The position numbers were made by a program, and so were the translations under genes. The notes beneath the pieces were generated by a model. It had not been told where the DNA came from and did not search any database. It saw nothing but the letters and a program-made list of their open reading frames with translations. Positions 1 through 8,184 of a DNA stretch of 64,000 bases are shown in pieces. Source of the DNA: Anaerosporomusa subterranea (GTDB lineage Bacteria > Bacillota > Negativicutes > Sporomusales > Acetonemataceae); NCBI RefSeq assembly GCF_001611555.1, contig NZ_LSGP01000026.1, positions 124,001 through 188,000 on the forward strand, in the 5' to 3' direction. The first letter of the stretch is position 1. Every line of letters begins with the position of its first letter.

Positions 1-692
1 CTGCGATCATACAGCATATTGAGTATAGAGAGACATGTATGGAATGATGCACGTGGACGGCGACGCAAGTCCCAGAAACGGTCATGCCATAACTGATAAA
101 CCGGTCCATGGTCATAATACAATTCGTACGCCGGATCGAGACTAAGGGGATCCACCACAGTTCCGTTTTTAAGTCCGGGTTGTGAGAGCCGTATTACGAC
201 CATAGGTTCTGAAAAATATGGTTCTACTTTTACATTTGGCCGATGGATTTGAAGGAAAGCGAAACCTACATCAATTTCTTTCATGTCAACCAGGTTATAT
301 AGTTCTATAGAACGCTGTATTCTCACTTGAAAGTGAATCGGCGGCGAAGCTTCATAAAGCGCTTTATAGGCTGGGATGAGAACATAGTTGCTAATGCTGT
401 CAACAGCGCCGATCTGTAAAAAATCCGGCTCGCTTCCTGAACTTAATTGCTGTGTTTCTCTCCAAATGCGCATCCATTGTTCGGCGATTGGAATAAAGCC
501 TTCACCCTTTTCCGTTAGTTCAATCTGAGATACTCCCTTGTTGCGAATAATTAGTTTAATACCCAACTGTTCTTCGAGTATACGCAGTCTTTTACTCACG
601 GTGGACTGTGAAACATGCATTTGTACCGAGGCCTGAGTTAGTGTCCGGTTCTGAATAACCGACAGAAATGTTTCGATTCCAACAATGTCCAT
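1..692 (-). CDS. LysR-family transcriptional regulator, C-terminus cut by window edge
   Basis: The minus-strand frame starts at an ATG at 692 and stays open to the window edge, so about 230 residues are visible and the end of the effector domain is missing. The N-terminus is a typical LysR winged helix: it opens MDIVGIETFLSV and continues through QASVQMHVSQSTVSKRLRILE, followed by an LTEKG turn. The rest reads as a LysR substrate-binding domain. It is divergent from mtaB with a 173-nt shared intergenic region, the usual arrangement for a LysR protein that controls its neighbour. Control of the methanol methyltransferase genes is therefore an inference from position. The effector is unknown. 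Confidence 0.88.
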   Translation of the reverse strand, partial: MDIVGIETFLSVIQNRTLTQASVQMHVSQSTVSKRLRILEEQLGIKLIIRNKGVSQIELTEKGEGFIPIAEQWMRIWRETQQLSSGSEPDFLQIGAVDSISNYVLIPAYKALYEASPPIHFQVRIQRSIELYNLVDMKEIDVGFAFLQIHRPNVKVEPYFSEPMVVIRLSQPGLKNGTVVDPLSLDPAYELYYDHGPVYQLWHDRFWDLRRRPRASFHTCLSILNMLYDR

Positions 693-865
693 ATTGAATA
701 ACCCTCACTAATATTCCAAATGGTACTATTTATTATCGAATAGAGTTGTTTTACAAAAAGTAAAAATGTTTGTACCCTAATAATAGCAGTATTTTGAAAA
801 TTAAGAAATAAAGGGAACAAAAATTTTTTGCAGCGTTTTAGCGGGTTTGAGAGGAGACGAGTGAG
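693..865. promoter_or_regulatory. Divergent LysR/mtaB control region
   Basis: This AT-rich spacer lies between the LysR start at 692 and the mtaB start at 866. It holds two small inverted repeats that could be regulator sites: CTATT-N8-AATAG at 726-743 and TTTTAC-N5-GTAAAA at 749-765. A GAGGAG ribosome site lies just upstream of the mtaB TTG. I could not assign a convincing -35/-10 pair. Confidence 0.4.
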
Positions 866-2254
866 TTGAAGAAAGTGAACTTTACTCAATTGGCCTACAC
901 CGACCTCGATGAGTTTATTTACGGCTCGGCCCTACGTCCAGTGGCGTGCCGAAATGGGTTGGTGATTGGGGGCGGTAGAATCCTGCCAGAAATCAATTTC
1001 ACGCTTCCTGACATGCTGATCACAGAAACTACTATGCCAGATGTATTGAGACAGTATAAGGAGATAGTCGAAGGCGCCTGCAAGCGTGCCAAAGAGCTAG
1101 AGACTCCTGGTTTGGTCGTGGAACTCGAACTGTTGCCGCCCGCTACCTACCACCCGGAATGGGGTGTTGAAATCACTAAAGTGGTCCGGAATATCATGAA
1201 CGATTACGAGCAGAAACACGGACTACGCAGCGTACTGCGGATTACACCGGTAGACATTCGCGAAGACAAGAGATCACCTCACATGTGGCGGGGTTCGCAT
1301 TGGGATGCGATTATGCAAACTTTTGCAGGCTGCGCCAAGGAAGGAGCGGAGCTGCTGTCTATCGAATCTATCGGCGGCAAGGATATCCATGATGATGCAG
1401 TCATGTACTGTGATATTGTTAAATCATTATTCGCGCTTAGTGTCTTAGGAACCCGGGATATGGCAAAACTGTGGGATTCGATCGTTAGAATTGCCGCAGA
1501 AACTGGTACTATTGCAGCTGGCGATACTGCCTGCGGTTTTGGCAACACCGCGATGGTACTTGCAGACAAACGCTATGTGCCTAAGACATTTGCAGCTGTG
1601 GTTAGAGTGATGACCGTTGTGCGCAGTCTCGTCGCCTTAGAGCGAGGAGCAGTAGGACCTCACAAGGATTGTGGCTACGAGGGAGTCTATATAAAAGCTA
1701 TCACCGGCACTCCTATTGCTATGGAGGGAAAATCCAGTGCTTGCGCTCATCTCAGCCATGTGGGCAACATTGCCGCCGCTACTGCAGATCTTTGGAGCAA
1801 TGAATCTGTGCAAAACATAAAGCTGTTAGGCGGTATGGCTCCGACTGTTTCTCTGGAACAGCTTATATATGACTGCAGACTGATGAACACTGCGGCGAAA
1901 TCAGGCATCTCTCATGCTCGTCTGCTGCGGGATTGGCTGACTGATTCAGATAGCGTTCTTGATCCGCAGGCCTATGTATTAAGGCCTGATGTGGCGTTCC
2001 GCATTTCCCAAGCAATTGTTCAGGGAGGCAGTCATTTCGAGAGAACAAAAATCGCAGGTCTCACCGCAGTGAACGAACTGAAGCAAGCCGCCAATGCAGG
2101 AAATTTAATTATTGATCCTAAAGAAATTAGATGGCTGGATAAAATCCAGGCCCAGTTATCAAAGGTTACAAATGATGAAGAGGCATTTATTCGAGAAATG
2201 ACTGAAAGTTGCAAGTCGGAAAAATATGACCCGGCGAAATATGATCTAAAGTAA
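866..2254 (+). CDS. mtaB: Methanol:corrinoid protein methyltransferase MtaB
   Basis: MtaB cleaves methanol and passes the methyl group to the corrinoid of MtaC. The 462-residue length and the sequence match the MtaB family end to end. Candidate zinc ligands corresponding to the Glu-Cys-Cys set known in Methanosarcina MtaB are E167 (SIESIGG), C223 (GDTACGFG) and C269 (HKDCGYEG). The start is a TTG preceded by GAGGAG; the GTG four bases upstream is out of frame and stops at once. mtaC follows 29 nt downstream, so the two are probably co-transcribed. No mtaA-type methyltransferase is in the window, so the enzyme that moves the methyl group onward must be encoded elsewhere. In acetogens the acceptor would be tetrahydrofolate; this is inference from the likely lineage. 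Confidence 0.95.
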   Translation: MKKVNFTQLAYTDLDEFIYGSALRPVACRNGLVIGGGRILPEINFTLPDMLITETTMPDVLRQYKEIVEGACKRAKELETPGLVVELELLPPATYHPEWGVEITKVVRNIMNDYEQKHGLRSVLRITPVDIREDKRSPHMWRGSHWDAIMQTFAGCAKEGAELLSIESIGGKDIHDDAVMYCDIVKSLFALSVLGTRDMAKLWDSIVRIAAETGTIAAGDTACGFGNTAMVLADKRYVPKTFAAVVRVMTVVRSLVALERGAVGPHKDCGYEGVYIKAITGTPIAMEGKSSACAHLSHVGNIAAATADLWSNESVQNIKLLGGMAPTVSLEQLIYDCRLMNTAAKSGISHARLLRDWLTDSDSVLDPQAYVLRPDVAFRISQAIVQGGSHFERTKIAGLTAVNELKQAANAGNLIIDPKEIRWLDKIQAQLSKVTNDEEAFIREMTESCKSEKYDPAKYDLK

Positions 2255-2283
2255 AAATAGCAGGTATAAGAGGAGGAACTTTG

Positions 2284-2922
2284 ATGAGTGAGATATTGAA
2301 TGTCATTTCTGAGTCTCTGCAGGAGGGCGATGTTGACGCAGTGACTGAAAAGGTTGAAGAGGCCTTGAACGGCGGAGTTTCAGCGTCAACTATTTTGCAT
2401 GAAGGATTGCTTCATGGTATGGACGTGATGGGGCAAAGGTGGAAAAACGAAGAAGTGTACATGCCGGAAGTAATGATTGCGGCTCGAGCGATGAATGCAG
2501 GTATGCGGGTTCTTAAGCCACATTTGCTGGCCGCTGGCGTCAAACCGATCGGCAAGGTCGTTTTGGGTACCGTCAAAGGCGATCTTCATGATATTGGCAA
2601 GAACCTAGTCAATATGATGTTTGTCGGATCAGGATTTGAGGTAGTCGACCTGGGAGTCGATGTGAATGAAAAGACCTTTGTTCAGGCGATTACTGAGCAT
2701 CAGCCGCAAATTATCGCTATGGCCGCACTGTTGACAACGACAATGTCTGAAATGCGGGTCGTAATTGAGGCTGTGACGACAACTGGACTTCGCGATCAAG
2801 TTAAGATAATGGTTGGCGGCGCTCCGCTGACGCAGTCATTCGCAAACGCTATCGGCGCAGATGCATACGCGCCTGATGCCGCCGTTGCCGCTGACATCGC
2901 AAAGCAAATGATTGGGGCTTAA
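2284..2922 (+). CDS. mtaC: Methanol corrinoid protein MtaC
   Basis: This is a B12-binding methyl carrier of 212 residues, the partner of MtaB. The N-terminal half is the helical cap domain of methionine-synthase-type corrinoid proteins. The C-terminal half is the Rossmann-like B12 domain with the cobalt-ligand motif DxHxxG at about 100-105 (D100, H102 as lower axial ligand, G105) and a later GGAPLT segment. I chose the ATG at 2284 rather than the TTG at 2281 because an AGGAGGA site sits about 5-8 nt upstream. It closes the mtaBC unit and is followed by a strong hairpin terminator. Confidence 0.95.
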   Translation: MSEILNVISESLQEGDVDAVTEKVEEALNGGVSASTILHEGLLHGMDVMGQRWKNEEVYMPEVMIAARAMNAGMRVLKPHLLAAGVKPIGKVVLGTVKGDLHDIGKNLVNMMFVGSGFEVVDLGVDVNEKTFVQAITEHQPQIIAMAALLTTTMSEMRVVIEAVTTTGLRDQVKIMVGGAPLTQSFANAIGADAYAPDAAVAADIAKQMIGA

Positions 2923-2972
2923 TGATTCACAAAATGCGGCAACTTGATTCTTGCCATTTGTAATTGAAGCAG

Positions 2973-3014
2973 AAAAGGGATATTCAAGCCTCTCCGGCTT
3001 TGAATATCCCTTTC
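2973..3014. terminator. Rho-independent terminator, probably bidirectional
   Basis: A long stem (AAGGGATATTCAA...TTGAATATCCCTT, with a GCC/GGC extension) is flanked by A-rich and T-rich tracts. It lies between mtaC (+) and the convergent lipoprotein gene (-), so it may serve both. Confidence 0.8.
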
Positions 3015-3036
3015 TTATTCAATAGTATTAATTCCC

Positions 3037-3378
3037 TTATTTCAGGGCTTCTTGCACTGTCGGCTTAATGCGCGGGTCGCGAACAATCTCTTGAACCGTT
3101 TGTTTCATCGCTGGATCGGCCAGTACATCTTTCATGGTTTGCCTCAGTTCAGGATCTGACATCATTTTGACCATTGAAGCTCGCGCTTCCGGCTTGTTCA
3201 TCACTGCAATCATTCTTTTTTGCATTTCAGGGTCTTGTATTTTATCCAGTATCGGTGACTGTTGAAGTTGATCCGCAGTCTTAGGTTGATTTTGCGGTTT
3301 TTGCTGTGGCTGCATGCCGCAGGCTGTAATAAGGATCATTATTAGTCCTAACAGCAAAAACTTTGATAAACCGTTCAT
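3037..3378 (-). CDS. Small lipoprotein with repeated D-P segments
   Basis: About 113 residues from the ATG at 3378, which has GGGAGG at a 7-nt distance; upstream in-frame ATGs lack a usable site. The N-terminus is a lipoprotein signal (MNGLSKFLLLGLIMILITAC) with lipobox ITAC. After a Q/P-rich linker come four to five degenerate repeats of about 17 residues with cores DPEMQKRM, SDPELRQTMKDVL, ADPAMKQTVQEI and RDPRIKPTVQEA. These resemble helical DP-type (STI1-like) repeats and are also reminiscent of the GerD spore germination lipoprotein, but I cannot assign the family with confidence. It is probably membrane-anchored with an extracytoplasmic helical domain. Confidence 0.6.
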   Translation of the reverse strand: MNGLSKFLLLGLIMILITACGMQPQQKPQNQPKTADQLQQSPILDKIQDPEMQKRMIAVMNKPEARASMVKMMSDPELRQTMKDVLADPAMKQTVQEIVRDPRIKPTVQEALK

Positions 3379-3599
3379 GGCCATTCCTCCCAATACCCAT
3401 TTGCACCCTAGTATTCGCGTATTATTTGAGTCTATCCTTAGGATTCCATTTTGTGCCCTAAAAATGGTGGACACTGGGAAGCAAGTATTGCTAATATATA
3501 TAGAAGGATACATATCTAAATAATTTTTATACTAATAAGGAGTGATCGCTAAACTAAGAATTGTTGTCAGCAGATTGTCATAAAGTCGACACATTTCTC

Positions 3600-3608
3600 T
3601 GCTATAAT
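3600..3608 (+). promoter_or_regulatory. Extended -10 promoter of the amidase leader
   Basis: TGCTATAAT is an extended -10 element with no well-spaced -35 (a TTGTCA lies 22 nt upstream). It would start transcription near 3615, just before the riboswitch. Confidence 0.6.
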
Positions 3609-3619
3609 CAAAGGCATGT

Positions 3620-3740
3620 CATTTAACTGAAACGCCGAATCCAACAGGTACGGAGTAACATTTTACGGGGTGAAAAGCGTAAGCGCTAGGTTTAGCCTTA
3701 ACCCTGTCCCGTTAGCTAACTCCGGAGGCGAGAAAGGCGG
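3620..3740 (+). promoter_or_regulatory. c-di-AMP riboswitch (ydaO/yuaA class)
   Basis: The leader carries the hallmark blocks of the ydaO class in order: CGCCGAATCC (3633-3642), GGTACGGAGTAACA (3647-3660), GGGGTGAA (3667-3674), CCCGTTAGCTAACTCCGG (3707-3724) and closing GGCG (3727-3730). CGCC at 3633-3636 pairs with GGCG at 3727-3730 as P1. In this class ligand binding usually turns expression off, and wall hydrolases are a known target, matching the amidase downstream. The GGGGTGAA block contains a GTG that could be mistaken for a start codon. Class assignment is from motif recognition. Confidence 0.85.
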
Positions 3741-3747
3741 ACAAGCT

Positions 3748-4455
3748 TTGCAGAGAAGAACGGCGATTTTGATAGTTTTGATTATTTTTATGTTGCCAGC
3801 CATTTGTTTTGCGGCTGAAAACCGCGCTGTGCCAGTTCAAGGTGCTAGGCAAACCGAGACAACTAGCGTAAAAAACGTATTAAAAGGAAAAACCATAGTT
3901 ATAGATCCGGGTCATGGTGGCAGCGATCCTGGCGCTATCGGTAAAAGCGGTCTTGCGGAAAAAGATGTGACATTGGCAATCAGTACCGAATTGCGAAAAC
4001 TGCTAGAGGACAAGAGCGCAGTTGTTATCCTGACCAGAACTACTGATCGCGATGTACATAGCAGACAAGCCTCTGATGCCCAGGAACTACAGTCTCGAGT
4101 AAATATTGCCAACAAAGCTAGCGCTGATGTGTTTGTCAGCGTTCATATTGACTCTTTCGTCGATTCAACGGCTAAAGGAACGACAACGTATTTCGCACCG
4201 CAGTTGGTTCGTGGGGAGCTGCTCGCGTCAAAGATCCAACAGTCACTTGTTGAGCAAATTAACTTACCGGATCGCGGTTTTCGTGAGAACAACTTTTATG
4301 TGTTGAAGCACGCAACCATGCCGGCTGTCCTTGCTGAAGTCGCTTTTATTTCTAACCCATCTGAGGAAGCTAAATTGCAACAACCCGATTTTATTAAAAA
4401 GGCGGCATATGGGCTTTTCACCGGTCTAACTAGGTTTTTCAGCATTGTTGGATAA
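3748..4455 (+). CDS. N-acetylmuramoyl-L-alanine amidase (Amidase_3), secreted
   Basis: This is a zinc amidase that cuts the MurNAc-L-Ala bond of peptidoglycan. From the TTG at 3748 it is 235 residues with a signal peptide (QRRTAILIVLIIFMLPAICFA). The catalytic domain shows IDPGHGGSDPGA (first zinc His), the Glu in GLAEKDVTL, VSVHID (second His) and VLAEVAFISN (catalytic Glu). The frame is open back to a GTG at 3670, but that GTG is in the riboswitch core and would place a non-signal sequence ahead of the signal peptide. The TTG has AAAGGCGG about 7 nt upstream. It overlaps nothing and is followed immediately by a DUF3870 gene. Confidence 0.9.
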   Translation: MQRRTAILIVLIIFMLPAICFAAENRAVPVQGARQTETTSVKNVLKGKTIVIDPGHGGSDPGAIGKSGLAEKDVTLAISTELRKLLEDKSAVVILTRTTDRDVHSRQASDAQELQSRVNIANKASADVFVSVHIDSFVDSTAKGTTTYFAPQLVRGELLASKIQQSLVEQINLPDRGFRENNFYVLKHATMPAVLAEVAFISNPSEEAKLQQPDFIKKAAYGLFTGLTRFFSIVG

Positions 4456-4474
4456 GGAGGATATTGAAGAATTT

Positions 4475-4810
4475 ATGGTTGACGAGAATATTGTGTTATT
4501 TTCCGGTTATGCAAAACTTCCCAGCGGAACGGTTTCCGCTGAGGTATATAAAGTGATGGCGTTAGTGGTGCTGATTGATATACGTACAGGTACAATCATC
4601 GAAGCTGATTGTACTCTTTCAACACGCCTTTCAGAACGATTCGTATTGGCAATGTTGGTAGGAAAAAACATCCAAAATGACAATATAGCCCTGATTGAAC
4701 AAATTAACTTACAATACCAAGGAGCTGCTAAGAAAGCGATCATCAATGCTCTGCGCATTATTTCCGCTAAGTATTCGCTATATCTGCAAGAACGTCAAAA
4801 AATGAGTTGA
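4475..4810 (+). CDS. DUF3870 family protein
   Basis: A 111-residue cytoplasmic protein without membrane segments that matches the DUF3870 family: an opening FSGYAKLP block, a central DIRTGTIIEADCTLST block and a C-terminal helix ending near SLYLQERQ. The function of the family is not known to me. The ATG at 4475 follows AAGGAGG at 14 nt; a TTG at 4445 or 4448 would overlap the amidase stop. The close spacing suggests one transcript with the amidase and thus shared c-di-AMP control. Confidence 0.7.
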   Translation: MVDENIVLFSGYAKLPSGTVSAEVYKVMALVVLIDIRTGTIIEADCTLSTRLSERFVLAMLVGKNIQNDNIALIEQINLQYQGAAKKAIINALRIISAKYSLYLQERQKMS

Positions 4811-4836
4811 CAATGCGGAGCTTTTGATGCTATTAT
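4807..4836 (+). promoter_or_regulatory. Sigma-A promoter for the SAM riboswitch transcript
   Basis: TTGACA (4807-4812), an 18-nt spacer and TATTAT (4831-4836) preceded by TGC. It overlaps the end of the DUF3870 gene and would start transcription about 15 nt before the S-box. Confidence 0.8.
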
Positions 4837-4856
4837 CTTTACAATTGAATAAGGAA

Positions 4857-5008
4857 ACTCTTATCAAGAGAGGTCGAGGGACTGGCCCGATGACACCCAG
4901 CAACCGGCAGCAATGCAGTGGTGCTAATTCCAACAGAACGTTGTTCTGGGAGATGAGAGGAAAGCGGATTAGTTGCCCTCTTTCCTCGTGAAAGGGGGTT
5001 TTTCTATT
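4857..5008 (+). promoter_or_regulatory. SAM-I (S-box) riboswitch with terminator
   Basis: The aptamer has the canonical order: CTCTTATCAAGAGAGGTCGAG, GGACTGGCCCGATGACACCC, AGCAACCGGC, then GGTGCTAATTCC and a closing GATGAGAG. The expression platform is a terminator at about 4976-5003 (CCCTCTTTC, loop, GAAAGGGGG, T5). High SAM should terminate transcription ahead of the YezD-like gene and metQ. Confidence 0.95.
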
Positions 5009-5034
5009 AGCCGAACGGAGAGGGAGTGCTATCA

Positions 5035-5379
5035 TTGAACCAACCGGTCATTTCGCCTCCGACGATGGCGATTGTTGTTGACTTAGTCAATTCGATCACC
5101 CATGGGACAATAACATTCACTGTTCAAGACGGTCGCCTGCTGCAGCTAGAGCGAAACGACAAGATTCGTTTGGATGCACCGGGGAAAGGCGGCATTGGAG
5201 GCCCCTCCCTTACCCCGAACCAAGTTGAGCGGCTTCAAAAGAGGCTGCAGGAGGAATTGAAGAACTTGCAGTTTGGCCAAGTCATTCTCCAGGTTAAGGG
5301 TGGCGTAATCGCCCAAATTGAGCGTACAGAAAAACAACGGTATTCCGGCCTAGAAGGAATTTATGGCGATGGAATATAG
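5035..5379 (+). CDS. YezD-like DUF2292 protein with internal duplication
   Basis: About 114 residues from the TTG at 5035, which is spaced 8-9 nt from GGAGAGGGAG; the GTG at 5026 overlaps that site. DUF2292/YezD proteins are normally about 55-60 residues and carry one copy of the motif. Here two copies are fused: residues about 12-45 (HGTITFTVQDGRLLQLERND) and about 72-105 (FGQVILQVKGGVIAQIERTE), each ending in IER/LER-T/N-E/D-K. The function of YezD is unknown, but the family is often linked to sulfur or methionine genes, as here behind an S-box and before metQ. Confidence 0.75.
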   Translation: MNQPVISPPTMAIVVDLVNSITHGTITFTVQDGRLLQLERNDKIRLDAPGKGGIGGPSLTPNQVERLQKRLQEELKNLQFGQVILQVKGGVIAQIERTEKQRYSGLEGIYGDGI

Positions 5380-5430
5380 TAACTAGTCGACCCTGTGAAT
5401 CTACAAAAAGTATTAGAGGAGTTGTTTTGT

Positions 5431-6255
5431 ATGAAAAGTATTCGTGTTTTACTAGCTGCATTACTTATCATCTCACTCGCGGCTGCTGGTTGCTCCAGTG
5501 ATAAGAAAAGTCCGCAGGCCCCTGAACAAGCCAAAAAGGCTGCCTTGAAGATTGGCGCTACGGCTGTGCCCCATGCGGAAATCCTACGTGCTATTAAGCC
5601 GACCCTAGAAAAAGAAGGCGTCCAAATCGAGATTATCGAGTTTAGCGATTATGTCCAGCCGAATGTCGCACTCGCTGACAAAGAACTAGATGCGAACTTC
5701 TTCCAGCATGTTCCCTATCTAACGAAGTTTGCTACCGAACGCAAGCTGCCGCTAATTTCCGCAGTTGCTGTTCACATCGAGCCCATGGGTGTATACTCGA
5801 AAAAGGTAAAAAATCTAAATGAGCTAACCCAAGGCGCTACAGTGGCTATCCCAAATGACCCGACTAACTCTGGCCGTGCTTTGGCGGTTTTGGAAAAGGC
5901 GGGCTTGCTTAAACTAAAAGCAGGAATCGGTGTGAATGGTACAATTCAAGATATCGCCGAGAATCCGAAGGGACTGAAGATTCGTGAGCTAGATGCGGCG
6001 CAACTGCCGCGGGCGCTTGATGATGTAGCAGCAGCAGTCATCAATACGAATTATGCCCTGGAAGCAAAACTGGTTCCTTCTAAAGACGCACTGGCAATAG
6101 AAGCTAAAGATTCACCCTATGCCAATGTGGTAGCTGTGCGCAAAGGTGACGAAACCAGACCAGAGATTCAAAAGCTAGTTAAAGTTCTAACTTCTGAAGA
6201 AGTGAAGAAGTTTATTGCCGAAAAATATAAAGGCGCCATTGTGCCTGCCTTCTAA
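5431..6255 (+). CDS. metQ: MetQ/NlpA-type D-methionine-binding lipoprotein
   Basis: A 274-residue substrate-binding lipoprotein: signal peptide MKSIRVLLAALLIISLAAAGC with lipobox LAAAGC, then an NlpA fold with PHAEIL, LDANFFQHVPYL and PNDPTNSGRALAVLE blocks typical of methionine-binding MetQ. The ATG at 5431 has AGAGGAG upstream. SAM-riboswitch control supports methionine as substrate. The usual MetN ATPase and MetI permease are not adjacent; a terminator follows directly, so this is an orphan binding protein within the window. Confidence 0.9.
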   Translation: MKSIRVLLAALLIISLAAAGCSSDKKSPQAPEQAKKAALKIGATAVPHAEILRAIKPTLEKEGVQIEIIEFSDYVQPNVALADKELDANFFQHVPYLTKFATERKLPLISAVAVHIEPMGVYSKKVKNLNELTQGATVAIPNDPTNSGRALAVLEKAGLLKLKAGIGVNGTIQDIAENPKGLKIRELDAAQLPRALDDVAAAVINTNYALEAKLVPSKDALAIEAKDSPYANVVAVRKGDETRPEIQKLVKVLTSEEVKKFIAEKYKGAIVPAF

Positions 6256-6265
6256 GAAACTAAAC

Positions 6266-6306
6266 AAAGCCCGTGAATGGTCGGTCAGACCCTTCACGGG
6301 CTTTTA
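6266..6306 (+). terminator. Terminator after metQ
   Basis: Stem AAAGCCCGTGAA...TTCACGGGCTTTT with a short loop, ending in a T run. Confidence 0.85.
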
Positions 6307-6360
6307 AGATATCCTCTGTGGAGCCCTTAGCGTACTCCGTACTTAACGTTCCCGTTCTTG

Positions 6361-8184
6361 TCAATCAGTTGTCCCCTTTGGTGGTGTCGGCGGCTGGCCA
6401 GCAGACGGAATACCGAAATAGGCCTCTAAGACCTTACGAGCGATGGGAGCGGCGGCAACAGAACCTTCGCCGCCATCTTCGACAAATGCTACAACCGCGA
6501 CTTCCGGCGCTTCGGCCGGAGCGTAACAGGCAAACCAGGCGTGAGTTGCTTTACGGCCGGTTTCAGCAGAACCGGTTTTACCTGCAACTGTGTGCGGGAA
6601 GCCTTTGAATACGGCAGAAGCAGTGCCGCTAGTGGTGACTTCAACCAAGCCCTTGCGAATGGTCTCCCAAGACTCAGGCTTCAGATATAGAGTGCGAGAC
6701 ACCTCGGGCAGGAATGTTTCTACAACAACTCCCTGCGGTGATAAAATTTTTTCTACGATCATAGGACGGTAGGCTATTCCACCGTTCGCTACTGCCTGCA
6801 AGAGCATTGCTTGCTGGAGCGGAGTCGCTAAATAGTACCCTTGGCCAATGGCGGCAATTAATGTTTCGCCGGGATACCATTGTTCTCCGTATGTATTGAC
6901 TTTCCACTCTTCAGTTGGCACAAGTCCATGTTCTTCCGGCAATTCTATGCCGCTGGCTTTTCCATAGCCGAATGTCAAGGCATAAGAGGCTAGCGTATCG
7001 GCCCCCAAACGGTGGCCAAGCTCATAGAACACCGGATCACTAGACATGGCTAGTGCACCGGCAATATTTAACCGGCCTAGTCCTTTGGTGTTCCAACCGA
7101 AGAATTTCCAGCCGCTCAGCGAGTAAACTCCTTTATCATCAAAAATTTCCGTTTCTGTCGTCAGACCGGTATCTAACGCTGCGGCAGCTGTTACAATCTT
7201 AAACACCGAGGCAGGAGGATAGACTCCACTGGTAGCACGGTTGGTGAGTGGATTATTGGGGTTTTTTATGATAGAGTTCCATTCTTTATCATTTAGGCCG
7301 TCAGCAAAGAGATTAGGGTCATAAGCTGGGTTGCTAGCTAAGGCCAAGACGCCCCCGGTTCGGGTGCTAAGAACTACGACGGCACCACCTTTGGCAGGTT
7401 CGCCGATTCTGCGACTGGTATTAACCTGTAACTCCAGCGCGTCTTCGGCCGCTTTTTGCAGATTGGCATCGAGTGTTAAGAGCAGAGTATGACCAGGAGT
7501 TGTCGGACTTTCGCCAAGCCTGCGAACTTCGTTGCCCTCTGCGTTAATTTCAACCTGCCATCCGCCATTGATTCCCCGCAATCGATCCTCCCGTAAACGC
7601 TCGAGACCAGTCAGGCCGATTCTATCTTGCGGGGAGTAACCGGCGTTTTTCCGCTTGGCATATTCTTCTTCAGAAATGCCGCCAACATAGCCGAAGAGAT
7701 GGGCAGCTAGTTGCCCATAAATATAATGACGCACGGCAATTGGCTCGATGATGACTCCTGGCAAATCGCGTTTGCGCTCTTCAATCTTTGCTAATACGGC
7801 AGAATCGAGATCGTGTTTTAATCGGATTGGTGTATAAGGAAATTTCTCGCCTTCTTTTAGTTTTGCGTTGATTATTTCTGACTGTATACCAGTCGCTGCT
7901 ACAAGTATCTCGCTTGTAGCGGCGCGATTTGTGAACTCGGCAGGAATAATCGATACAGCAAAACTAGGCCGGCTCGCCACCAGCACGGCGCCGTGACGGT
8001 CCCTTATCTCACCGCGAGGCGCATACTCGGTACGTTGGCGTACACGGTTTTCATCAGCTTGTTTCTTGTATTGAGGGCCATGTAAAAGCTGCATCCAAGC
8101 TAAACGTAGTACCAGTAAGCCAATTACTGCAGCTATGATCCCGCCAAAAATAGTTAGGCGACGATTTGTCTCAAATTGCCACAT
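6361..8184 (-). CDS. mrdA: Penicillin-binding protein 2 (transpeptidase)
   Basis: A class B PBP of about 607 residues that cross-links peptidoglycan during elongation with a SEDS glycosyltransferase. It has one N-terminal membrane anchor (RLTIFGGIIAAVIGLLVLRL), a PBP dimer domain (residues about 60-230) and a transpeptidase domain with SxxK near 326-329 (ASVFK), SSD near 382 and KTGSAE near 536. The ATG at 8184 follows GAGGAG at 8 nt; the TTG two codons upstream is too close to that site. No rodA, mreB or mreCD is adjacent, unlike the common arrangement. The C-terminus is short, with a P-rich tail. Confidence 0.93.
   Translation of the reverse strand: MWQFETNRRLTIFGGIIAAVIGLLVLRLAWMQLLHGPQYKKQADENRVRQRTEYAPRGEIRDRHGAVLVASRPSFAVSIIPAEFTNRAATSEILVAATGIQSEIINAKLKEGEKFPYTPIRLKHDLDSAVLAKIEERKRDLPGVIIEPIAVRHYIYGQLAAHLFGYVGGISEEEYAKRKNAGYSPQDRIGLTGLERLREDRLRGINGGWQVEINAEGNEVRRLGESPTTPGHTLLLTLDANLQKAAEDALELQVNTSRRIGEPAKGGAVVVLSTRTGGVLALASNPAYDPNLFADGLNDKEWNSIIKNPNNPLTNRATSGVYPPASVFKIVTAAAALDTGLTTETEIFDDKGVYSLSGWKFFGWNTKGLGRLNIAGALAMSSDPVFYELGHRLGADTLASYALTFGYGKASGIELPEEHGLVPTEEWKVNTYGEQWYPGETLIAAIGQGYYLATPLQQAMLLQAVANGGIAYRPMIVEKILSPQGVVVETFLPEVSRTLYLKPESWETIRKGLVEVTTSGTASAVFKGFPHTVAGKTGSAETGRKATHAWFACYAPAEAPEVAVVAFVEDGGEGSVAAAPIARKVLEAYFGIPSAGQPPTPPKGTTD

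Noticed and set aside
3670-3747. GTG start that would lengthen the amidase by 26 residues
   Set aside because: The GTG is part of the conserved GGGGTGAA block of the c-di-AMP riboswitch, and the added residues would precede the signal peptide.
4106-4306. Plus-strand ORF inside the amidase gene
   Set aside because: Out-of-frame shadow with no ribosome site and no recognisable domain.
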